DNA of 64,000 nucleotides from Cinclus cinclus (taxonomy: Eukaryota; Chordata; Aves; Passeriformes; Cinclidae). The stretch's first letter is position 1, and the number at the start of each line of letters is the position of its first letter. Location: contig NC_085049.1 in the NCBI RefSeq assembly GCF_963662255.1, positions 59,257,158-59,321,157 of the forward strand, in the 5' to 3' direction. The translations under genes and the position numbers were made by a program. The notes beneath the pieces are model-generated. The model did no database searches. It saw only the letters and a program-made list of their open reading frames with translations, and was not told the origin of the DNA. Positions 22,701-34,700 of the stretch are shown here, in pieces.

Positions 22701-25700
22701 ACAAGCCCAGAGCAGGCCCATCCTGTTTGTAAGGACACTGAGTCCCCTGAAAATTAGCAAGCAGTCACACAGTTAAAGACTTTCAAGTGTAACATGTTCA
22801 GGGTAGAGGGGCAGACAAGACAAGGTTGCTCAAGCAGCAGTTCTGTCATTCCTGGACTTTAATGTGTTTTGAGTTCTGCAAGATTTAACAAAATGTCCTG
22901 TTAATGTAGGTGTGTTTGCACGCTGGTCTGTGAATGAGGTAACATATGTACTTCCACCTGCCACTTGTATTCCTGTTTTCTGCTGAGAGATAGAACGCTT
23001 GCATTCACAAAGAAGGTCAAGTTAGTCTGCTGTGCCTCAGCTGACTCCAGGTGGTCTGTTCCATGCAGGGGTTGTATGAGAAAGCGCTGGAAGACAGCGA
23101 GAAGGCTTTAAGTCTCGATGAGGAAAACATCCGAGCGCTATTTCGGAAAGCCCGTTCCTTAAATGAACTTGGAAGACACAAAGAAGCATATGAGTGCAAC
23201 AGCCGATGCTTGCTGTCCCTCCCACATGTAAGTTTTTGACATACAACTCATCTTGGTTTTTGTGGCTCACAACCTTCCTCCCCTCAACATGCTTAGAGTG
23301 AGGCCAGAGGATAGTGGAAGAGAAATCCTGGCTGTTCCCAAGAATATGTTTATGCCCAGAAATTCTGTCTCGCTGTCTCAGAGATGTTTGTCCTCACATG
23401 TTTCTTCAGGCCAAGTGCCCTCTTACAGGTAGTGCCAGCCAGGGATGCCAGTTAGTGACAGCAGGTTCATGGTCTGTTTGTGAAGAGCAAGCCCCTACTC
23501 TAAAGAAAGGTGAACTAGCACCATGAGAATGTTTTAATTGGCTGCTTTTGTATCTCTAATGGAAATGACTAGGAGCATGGGATAAATGGGAACTGGAGCT
23601 CTGAAAGGAAAACATGTATGGTTTTCCTGTGTTGGATACAGATGTCTCACATTTCACTTACTGATTGCTAAGGCAAAGTGATCAAGCTTTTTATTTCTTG
23701 AGGAACACGCAGAGGTGTCCTTGACATCACACGGCAGTTATTATTGTATTCAGTGGTAAGTAAATTTTTGCATGCGGAGAGGACTATCTGCATATACTAG
23801 GAACTAAATATTTTCTTAGTAGTGCTTTTGAGCATCCTCTTAGGCCAGATACTGATCAGGAAAGCAAACTGTGATTACATGGATTCAAGTGAGCACTGGT
23901 GCTGATCTTGGTTCTGATCCATCACAGTAATGTTACTACAAGAAAAATGCATCCACCTCAGCAGGAAAAGTTAACTTTCCTTTATTATTAGTGGTATAGC
24001 AGCAATCTTTGAAAGCCTTCTTAGCAGTTAGTTATTACTTTTGTCTAGCTTGTAAATTCTATCTTATTTGTCTTGGCAGAACAGGGTGACCAAAACATAT
24101 TAAAGACATCATGTCTGGGGAGTCCCAAGGAGCTGTTCTATAAACAAACCCTTTGATTAACAAAAGCATCTAATGTAGGTGCTCTTGTAAAGCTATATGT
24201 GGCTATATTTTACATTGCAGTTTATCCACTTCATTTATATTTTAACTGCATAGTTACATTTACATAGCTCTCATTATTATAATTTCTTTATCAGACTTTT
24301 CTGTGCCAGGAAAACTCAGCCTAAGAAACTCCATATTGAGTGATCCGCGTTTCCTAGTCTAAACAATTCAGCCTTGTAAATTAACATACCCCACTGTCTT
24401 ATTAGCTGCGTAACAGAAATCATAAGCCTTCTCTGCATCAAAGGCAAGTCATGCTAGCCATCATTTCACTCTTGTTTCCATTACCCTCTGGAGCACACAG
24501 GTACTTCCATCTTTTCATTGGTGTAATTACTGAGAACTATGTTGTCGTTAAAACAGAGCCTTTCTTAAAACTTCTGGCAATAAAGGATCTGCCACTCATT
24601 TGGCTCACTGTTTATCAGAGTTAACTAATTTCTGGGTGTAGGTGCTCAGTGCTGCTAGTTTGCAAAAGTTCTCAATATGATCAAGTTAATACTTCCCTGT
24701 GGTACGCTTATGTTTGGTATGGCATGGGGTGTTTTAGAAGAGGAAATGGACATGCTAGATTTTGTTTTCACTGAGATCAGTGAAGATGGTGTCAAGACTA
24801 AGGTTGAGGGTGTGGGGGAGTAGTGAGTACAATCAAAAAATGGCACTCACTATTGAAAGGAAGAGTTAGTGGTGGTGGGCTGGAAGAACCAGAGGCTTCT
24901 CAGCTGTTGAAAGGGAAAGGACTCAACCTGCAGGAAGGAGATTGGAAAGACCAGCATGGCAAGTAGAGAGAAGAAGCCAAGCTTCAAGGTTGGAGATGAG
25001 GGAGGAAGTGTTGGAAGATCAAGGAGGGCTATCACAACAGGTTGGCCAGATGCTTTTTTTCTACTTTGACAAAAAACTGTTGAAGTACTCTGATATTTTT
25101 GCAAACAGGGTGAAAGAGGAAAATGGAAACAGCTGCTGGTGATGTATAAGTGTAGAAGACTGTGGCAGGTTGTTAGTCTGGGCAGAAAGCCCATGGTGGT
25201 ATGTGAGTGGGCATGGACACTGGGCAGGGAGGATGGTAAAATGTCACACTATGGGGAAAGCTGAAGGATCTGCTTGACTAAGCTGAGGCAGTTTAACTGG
25301 AGCTGGAGACAGTCAAAATGCCTTCTAGCTAGTAGGTTGAAAACTGAGACTTGGTTTCAGCTTTAAAAACAAACAAGCAAAACAGGCCAGTGTATGTGCT
25401 GTCTGCATATCAAAGCTGATAATTAACTCTGCAGCTGGCAGAGAGGCAAGACATGCAGGTTCCTTCCCAGGCATGGAGACCTTGCAGAAGCTGTATCAGC
25501 AGCCAGCCTTGGCAGCTCCTTCAGCCAACTTGCCAGCAAACTCCAGAACCCTGTTTTTGCAGAGTGTGTGCTTCGTTGGAAGCAGCTATTTGATTCTGAT
25601 TTTCTGCAGCACTGAAAGAGTGTAGGGCAAAACTCCGGGTGCAAATGCAGCATCTTGGCAGGACTGAATGATAAGAATGCTGAAATCTGGACTCTCCTGG

Positions 25701-28700
25701 GGCTGTTCTGGAAATTATCTATCTGCTGCTGTCTGAAGTTGAGGCTTCTTGGTGCAGCCCAATGTGCATAACTGAATCCCTTTTATTTCATTCTGTGTGC
25801 CACAAAGGCAAAACTGAAAGTGTCCCGTCAATGGTTTTGTCCCCAGGATGAAAGCGTCACACAGCTGGGACAGGAGCTTGCCCAGAAATTGGGACTGAGG
25901 GTTCGAAAAGCATACAAAAGACCTCAGGTATGACTTACTTTGTCTTAGAGACTAACCTTTGCTTGTACAAATATATTTCTGCAGAAATGGTAGGTGCTGC
26001 TCTGCAGCTACAGACATGTTAAAACAACCCTGCAAACTCTAGCAGGCTGCTGCAACCTTCCTTGTCCTGACCCTCTGACTCACTTTGCCTTGATCCATTT
26101 CTAACCCCATTGCTGCTCTGTGTCTACTGCCAGGATGTTTTCTGAGTCCTCAGCTAGTGCTGCAGGAGAAACTTCTGTTGCAGTAGATGCCTACTGTGTT
26201 TTTTGCAGGAGAGGAACATGTGGCCTGATCTCAAAGCAGGTTTTGCATCACAGTCCTCTCCCTGTTATGCGATGAGAAGGATGGGATCCTCTGCTGCATT
26301 GGAGGCATGGCTGGTTTTGTAGTGGATCATAAAGGATTCCTGCCCCATTTCTAGGCCTACACTTCTTTGTGGTGGGGGAAAGGCTTGGCTTTGGGAGAAT
26401 GATGGGTACACACCTGGTCAGAAGTTAATTGACACCAGCTGGATCTGTAACTTGGTTCTACAATGAAGTACTGTAGGTGCTTAAATGTGTACCCTGGGAT
26501 GGAGATAGAGGGCGTTAGGCCACTGCTTGCCATAAAGCTGCTCTCCCATAAAGCTGTGTTGGTCACGGATTTTGTTCTCAGGAGCAGAGAACATGAGCTA
26601 GCAGTGGAGGCTGATGTTTGCATTTGCATCCTCAGCCCCAAGCACAGGGGTGTGTTAAACAAACAGCGTGTTCCATCTGCAGAGGGGCACCTTTGTAGCA
26701 TGAGGTGGAGTGATTGGTGGGCACCCGGTTTGCAGAGAGGTTTTAGGGTAAATCTGGCTGTAACATGTTAATCCTCTGCCCAGCAAACCTCACATGTGAT
26801 TTACCTACCCTAAGAAAATTCCTTGATCTTGTAGCAGCTTTCCACACTCCCAAAAGATTCTGTCTCAAACAAGGGGAAGTTTATGTGGAAATACTTTTTG
26901 TAGCTGTTCACTGTGTTAGCCTTGCCACCTTTTTTGCTGCTATCATGTTACTCAGCTGAGATGGGCTTAAACTACCTGTATGTTAGAAATATAAAAATTA
27001 AACACTCCAGAATGCTATTTTATTATTTGAAATTGGTGTTTGTTAACAACTCTTGCGTTGAGTTCCAGCTTTCAGTCCAGTGCAGTAATGCCTTCCCACA
27101 GTAGTAATTTCTTAACGAAAAGCAAACCCATCTGTTTCTCAAGGAAGTTTTTTGCCTCCTGGTTGTGGATTGGATGTTCTGAGCTGTACAGAACAATTAA
27201 ATGTCCCTTTTCAGTGTTGACAAATGCCAACAGATGTGCACTCTTTTGTCATAGTGGGGTAATCTTTTGGGGTGGCTTTTATTTTTGGGCAGTGCTTGGA
27301 AGGAAACCAGATTGTAACCCAGTTTTACCTAGTTTATGAGCATTCATGGGCTGAATTCTATTCTAAGTCCTCTCTCTTCCTTGCAGCAGGAATTGGAAAC
27401 ATTCTCACTACTCAGTAATGGCACGTCAATCAGTTCATCAAACCAGGTAAGTTTGCCTCCTGTGGTTGTTACAGTTTATGGACTGTGCTGCTAGAATGCT
27501 TTAAAGTTTAATTTATGTGCAAATTTTAACTGTCTTTTAGGTTTGAACTGTTTTAGTTAGTGTTTTCTGCTTTTAAGGGACACTGCCAATAAATTAATTT
27601 CTTTAAAAGTATTTCTACTAACGTTATTTTTTATGTTGATAATTAGATCACCAAAGATGGTTCTTTTTCTTAGTTATTGTGAGGGTTTGCTTTGTCTTGC
27701 ATTTTAAATAAATTTTTGTTTTCAAGTTTTGCATATCTAACCTAACAATGCTGAGTAAAAGTCAGAAAGTGCAACTGCTGAAGAAACATATAAAATTAAA
27801 TCCTGTGCTGTACTGAGCGAGGTACATACACAGTTTACGTATTGTTTGTATTGTTCTGGGAGATGCAGCCGGGCAGGGCAGTGTATAAATATTAAGGTAA
27901 AATACAAGAAATTGCTGCTTTCCTTGTTCTACCACTGGGCAAAAAACCATCACAACAAACAAGCACTTGCTCTTTTTACAGGCTGTTTGGTAATCCACAA
28001 TGTCCCTTAAAGCAAATAAACAATAAAACTGTAGACACTGTCATTTTCTACAACAAGTTGGGATACTAAAGAACTAGTTTATCTTTCACTGTTCAGTGAT
28101 TTGGCTTCACATCTTTCTAGGAAGGCCAATCAGGTTTTTTTAATAGTTGTGCCCAGCTTTTAATTTGAAAATCTTTTCCATTTATAAGAATTGAAAATAG
28201 TGTAAACCCCACTGTAATAGAGGCAATATCACAAGACAAACGCTTTAATTGTGCCATTTTAAGCTTAAACTAAAGGCACACGTACTTACCTCTATTTATT
28301 TTCTGTAAAATATGGACTCAATTTATTCCTTGCCTTGAGCTCCAAGTCAGCAGTTGTCTTGGCAGAAACATTTTCCTGTTTTGAATTTGCTGCAGAAGTT
28401 TGTGGTTGTTAGATTGCAAAATATGTGAACTAAGAAAAGGAATGTTGCGTAAGATCAGGCTAATCAGATCTCCCATACAGTGTGCTGACCATTGGTGTGT
28501 CCTGGGAGTTAGGACACAGTGTTCTCACCCACGCATGAAATACCCTATTCTATGTATGGAGTTTCTCACGTGGTTGGATATTGTGCAGGCATGGTTTTCC
28601 TTTGCAGCAAAAGGGTTTATTGGCTGCTGAAGGTAAACTTGAATGGGTTCCTTGGATCAGAGGCCTCCTAAAGTTCATTTGTTTTACTGTTCCAGAAGAG

Positions 28701-31700
28701 AAAGAGGCCATGAAGGAAAATAAAAGGTCATATACACTTAGGAGTAGTAAAGTGTCCCATGTGTGAAGTGCGGATGTCTATTTAAAGATTAATTTCTCAC
28801 AATATTTTTCCTCTCCCTTTTCCTACATCCTCTTTGCAGACTGCTTCCAATGGATTGGGCTCAATAGATGACATTGAAACAGGTAAAGATATCTCTCTCC
28901 TCAGACTTTTGTGGCTTCAGTATGGTATGTGACCAGGCTGGCAGGCTTGAGAAGTTCATCACCTCCATTTGTGTTTCTTCTGTACACTCCCAACTTTGGT
29001 AAATAGGAGAAGGAAAAAATGGGGCAAAGCAGGAGTGTTTTTCTGGCAGAAACAGCTTTTTGTTCAGGCCCAGTGAGAGACGGTTCTGGGAGTTAAAAGG
29101 GTGTGCTGAGGTACCCAGCTCTCTCCAGTTGTGCTTTCTTAAAGCTGCACTTGGCAAAGCTTCTGAAACTCTTCTCCAAGGCAAAACAGTCCAGATAAAG
29201 TGAAGGTTGTTTGTGCTCTGAGTGCATATGGTCCTCCAAGACATTGAGGTGGAGGAATTGAAAACAGAGGAGTTGAGAGGGACCCAGGGAGAGTTGCATT
29301 CAGGGTTAGGCACTCAGGAAGAGAAGAAGGAAGGCTAACAGGGTTGCTTTTCTCATGCTGGGAAGCAAATGACCTTAACTCTGCCCCTGTGGAAGGGCTC
29401 GCTACCTTGTGTGCTGGAGCACTGAACTGCTGCCTCTGAGCACATCAGTCTTTGTTCCTTTGTAAGGTAGCTCTGTGTGTTGGAAGGTAAGCCTGAGGAC
29501 TTACCACCACATAGCAATTGCTCTTTTTATAGAAAGAAACTAATTTCTTGATTGGGGTGCTTTGGAAAGCATGTTAGTTCTCTGTTGAATGCAAATTTAG
29601 TATCTACTTGCTACTTGAGATCATGAGACCCAGTTCTGTGAATTAGGGAGAGTTTTTCACATTATCTTGCTGTGCTAAAATTAACTGGACTCCTACTACA
29701 TACTAACAAAATACCACATCCAGTAAGCTCTTTGTCTAATCTGGATTTGGTGTAAGAGCAGTATGCCACCTTTGCTGCAGATTAGGCAGACAGAGCGTTT
29801 ACTGCTAGGAAATCTTTGCAAAAGCACTGGAATTATGTGTTACCCAATTGTCCTGAGAGTGGTGTGTCGCCCGGATGGCTGTGGGTGCTGGGTACCCTGA
29901 GAGTAAAAGATTTTTTTAGCCAGGGTTTTTGTGGTTGTTGTTTTGTTTTGTTTTAAGATGCAGACTCTTGAAGCCCTTTCCTTCATGTTTTGCTTGAAGT
30001 TGTCTGATTAACTCAGCCTAGTCCTGCAGAGAGATCATGGCTCAGATCTGGCCGAGTATGGCCATTGGCCAGCTAATGCACCAGGGAATCACTGCTGTTT
30101 TGGAGAGCAGAGATAGAAATAGTGCTTTTAAAAGCTCTATACTTGCCCCTCAGGGACAGGCAGATGTATGGCCAGAAAAGCTACCAGCTGGGGGGGCTTG
30201 GTATGAGAGACTTGGTTCATGGGAGTGTATGGACATGCCCTTCATTGAGCTTATTATGATATGGGGCTGAGTGTGATGGCAGGGGCAGGAATCAGCAGGT
30301 GTGGGTGTGCCTGTGAGCTACTCATCAAAGAAAGCTGTTTTATTTTTTTAAGATGGAGAAAACATTAAGGGAATGCAGAGGATGCATGAGCATTGTGAAA
30401 GGAGAGTATGTGAGATACCGGTATCACAGCTGGTGAGTGAACTCAGCAGATCTGGTGTCCTGAGGAAAGCAGGAATGGGAAAGGAGAGATAGGAGAAAAG
30501 ATTGGACAGAGTAGGGTGAGAGGAAGTGGCTGAAAGAATGACAGGGTTTGGGTTGCCAGGGAGAGGAGAGTGGGCATCTTTCCTCTTCCACTTGCAAGTA
30601 GTGGAACCTGTTGGTCCCTGCTCTTCTCCTTGCCCTTCACGTGCACTGAGCTGTGGGGGTCTCACGTTATTGTCTGCCTTTCGGTCATGCATTCAGTGTT
30701 TCTGGGTTTGGGGCCTCTTGGCGTGTATGGGGGCCTCTTAGGGTGTGTGAGGGCTTCTTTTCTTTGCTTCCCAGTCTGAATGGAAAATGCAGGGCCTCAT
30801 TCATTCCTCAGAGAAGATCTGAACTGCTGGATCCTTTGGCACCCTGCCATTGTGCACCCTTTTGCTCCCTGTTGCATTTGCCCCTATCCCTTCCGGCATG
30901 TTCTGAACTTCTTGTTGGCCTCTGTAGGGATCTTGACAGTACTCCAGATTTAAACATCTGAAAAATGGGAAGGCACAAGCTATCCCTTTGTACTGCAAGG
31001 AATCTGGCCAAGCTTTCCAGACATGAGAAAAGCTGGATAGCTGGCTCCCTAACGGCTAGGGGTTCTGCACCAAAGGGAGATGAGAAAAGTCATTGCAAGG
31101 GGGGCATGGGTTTGAAGCCAAGCCTGCTTGGTGGGGCAGCTGTAAAACTAAGGACATGCACAGCCTTCCTTTGAGTCACTGCCTGTGGGAAATGCATTCA
31201 GCTGCAGCACCAAAATCCTGTGTTGGATCCCATAAGGTACAAGATGTTTTTGCCTTCAGTGGCATGCTTGAAGATGTGGAGAGGGACCTGTGTGTGTTCT
31301 TTGCCACTTCCCCTGCTTCCCTGTCCTTTGTCATGGCTCAGCCTCCAGTGCCTTCCACAATGACTTTTGCTGTGGACCATTCACAACAAATACTGGAGGA
31401 AAGGTTGGCAGGGGTTGATGCTGTACTCCTGGTGGGGTTAGAGGTAAGGTGTGATGACACAGATGACTGTGTTTGTCACCTCTGCTGTTGTTTTGTTCAG
31501 GACTTGGGGGTTTCCTGGAATTGCTAATTTGCTGAGCTCTCTAAGAAGGCACCAGCACATTCCAGCAAATGAGCAGTTTGCAGCCATACCAGTGCTCACT
31601 CTCCCAGACCCTGATGCAGAGGGATGGCCAAGTTCTTGTGGGGGCTGAGTGAAGACACCTGCTACAGACAGGGTGCAGCATTTCTTGCTGGATCAAGTTT

Positions 31701-34700
31701 TGTGTCTCTGAAGCTTTTCTAGTTTCTTTCCCAATTTTATTAGTCTTTCTAATAAAAGCTATTGTCTTTCCTTCCAAACTCTGCCTTGCTTTTATAGCCT
31801 TAGTTTGTTGCAGTTACAGTGCAGCCAATGGGATGTGCATGGAGAAGGTAGCATCCTTGTCTTATTTTTTTTCTTTTATTCCAGGACATCTACACAGGGG
31901 CAGAATTAAGGTAGTTTGGGTGCTTGGTTTGAGAACTGCAAATGTAACGCTGCATTTTCCAAATTTCTAACATTTGAACTTCTTTTTTAACCTTTAATTT
32001 TTTTTGAGAATAAAATGCTCTTCTGTGAAGAGCGTGTGCTTGCAACCTTAACTTCACTTAACAGAGGTTTATATTGCATGATGGGAACATCTTACTACTT
32101 CAGTAATGTCCTGGAGAGGGGAAGAAACCATAGGGAAAACCACTGCCTCTTTCCTGCCTCAACTCCACCTCACCCAAGTTCCCAAGGGCATGTTTGCTGA
32201 TCAGATATTGAGGGGGAAAATGGGTAGCAATCTACCAGTTTTGGACATCAGAAAGGACTCAAGGGCAGGGAATTTACTTGAGTTAAGACAGCTGAGTGAG
32301 TCTGATGTGGATTTTTGGGATATATTTGTTAGCACAACCCGATCTTGGACTCACTCAATTTCAGGCTCTCTTCCCAGCAGGGCCTTATGTTTTTTTATCT
32401 TCTTCCATTTAGGGTGCCTGGGTTTTTAGAAAGGGTGTGCAAGTAAGCAAGCTTTCAGCTGGGATATCAAAGCTCCAAGGAGTAGAGAAGGCAGTTATCT
32501 CTGCCAAATGCATTAGTGAGGAACACTAAAGAAAACTCCAGGTGGTGGGTTATAGAGAAATTGTATTATGTGCCCCTGGCCTTTAATCCTGGCCATAGTG
32601 AATTCGGTAACTGTTCAGCCACAGGTTTTGTGTTGCTCCTGGTTGCTGTACGTGCTTGTCAAATCCTGACAGTCAGACTGGGCACTGGCCCTTAGAATGT
32701 ATTGCAGCTACTGGCGAGCCACTGGAAAGTGGGAACAAAAGTGAAAGGGCAAGTACTCTTCAGACTAGAGCCTGTCCTCTCAGAAAATTGGTATACTTGG
32801 TTTTTGTGATTTGATGGAGTTGTACAATATTGTTTTTGCCTTGTTGTGCTCTATTTGCCTTCTGCAAGAGGCTCTTCTGGTGACTGGATCTGTTTCTCTC
32901 TCATCACAGACTGCTCTATGGACCTGCAGTGCCTCCCAGCTCCTGTGGCCACCTCCATCCCTGTGAGCGAGGGACTGGCCCCTTTGCCCTCTGACTCTGA
33001 TGCAAAGAGCTTGCCCAGCTCGCTTCCTGCTGCCAGCTTGCTCCCATCTCCAGACTGTGTACCCTTGCCAGTGCCTGAGAACACAGAGGACTTCGCAGAT
33101 GGGGACATCATTGGGGAAGAACTAGACTCACTCCTGGATTCCCTTGCTGAAGGGTCACCATACCCTCTAGTAAGAGCGGGCACTGCTTCTTTCTTCCAAA
33201 TAGGTCCTTGGAGCATGAGGGTGTGCATGCTGCCTCTCATTCTCTCTCTGTAATTCTTTTGTCCTATCTGTTCCTCTGGCAAAACTCATTCATTCTTTCC
33301 TTTATTTTTGCTACTGTCAGCATGTAGAGTCCTCCTCCAAGCCTGCTTTGCTGTGTGCAGCTTCAGGGAGCTGCCTCTCAAAGTATACCCAAGCTAGCCC
33401 TCCCCTGACATCTCCTTCCACCTGGCCTCTCACATCCATGAAGTTGAAGCAAGTCTGAGAGCAGAAATTAGTGTGGTGAAGCAGGAACGATGGATGTATT
33501 TTGGCCATACAGTGGGCATGCTCTAATCTCCTTGTATTTTGTGCAGGTTGCACTCAGCCTAAGTTTGATGAACAGGTCTGGGAGCTGCATAGACAATCTG
33601 TATTCATACTTAATGTTGGATTTTGGTTGCCAGTGTTGATTATGTGAGTCACCTTGGTGTGTACTTGGCTGCCTTGTTTCTCGACCTGACCTGGTTTAAG
33701 TGCCCAGTGCAGGGCACTGCCTTGCAGACTGATGAACTCAGGTATCCCAACACCTCCACAGGGATCCTGGTCCAGACTGTTTGCATTACAGAAAAAATGG
33801 AAAGTCTGTGAGAAGTCTGCTGTTGGATTGAGCTGTCAGGTATCCTTTTGCTCCAGCTAGTACAACATGCCCTTCACTGGCAGCCTTTTGCTCTCTGTTG
33901 ACATGGTTTGACCCCATTCAGCAACTAAGTACTAGATAGCTGCTCACTCATTTTCTTTCTGCCCTCTTCCCAGTGAGGAGGATAACTGAAAAAACCCCCC
34001 CAAACTTGTGGCTTAAGATAAGAACAGTTTAATAATGGAAACAAAATAAACTACAGTATTAACAACAACAATAATAATAGGAAAGGACAGAGAAGGAGGA
34101 ATAAAACCCAAGAGAAACAAGTGATGCACAGTACAATTGCTCACCAGTTGCTGGTCAATGCCCAGCCTTCCTTGAGCAGCAGTCAGTGACCTTGACCAAC
34201 TTCCCCCAGTTTATATCCTGGGCATGATGTTCTGTGGTATGGAATATCCCCGTGGCTTGTTCAGATCAGCTATCCTGGCTGTGGTCTCCCCCATTTTCTT
34301 GTGTACCTGGTTGCTGGCAGAGCATGGGAAGTGGGAAGTCCTTGATCTAGAGTAAGCACAACCTAGCAATAACCAAAACATCAGTGTGTTATCAACATTG
34401 TTCTCATGCTAAATCCAAAACACAGCGCTGTACCAGTTACTAAGGAGAAAATTAACTCTGTGCTGGCCAAAACCAGGATATCTCTTTACAGTCTTTGCTC
34501 CTCAATACTGATTCACAGTTTATCCTCTTTCCTGCTCCCCTGAAGTCTCTGGTCCAGGGCACCATTCCTACCAACCTGCCAACAGAGATGCCCCAGTTGA
34601 TTCCTGTATTTCCGGGGGGAACTCCACTGCTGCCTCCAGTCGTGACAGCCAGCATCCCTGTCTCCACCCCTCTACCACCTGCCTCCTTTGGCCTGGTGAT

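Larger units (their letters stand above)
19716..32909. other. ZC3H7B introns 1-7 (between coding exons 1 and 8)
   Basis: The introns are 19716-21610, 21645-22027, 22226-23068, 23228-25846, 25928-27386, 27447-28839 and 28883-32909. I recognise no further genes, RNA genes, CR1 tails or LTRs in them. Unlabelled open frames here do not resemble known proteins. Confidence 0.6.
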
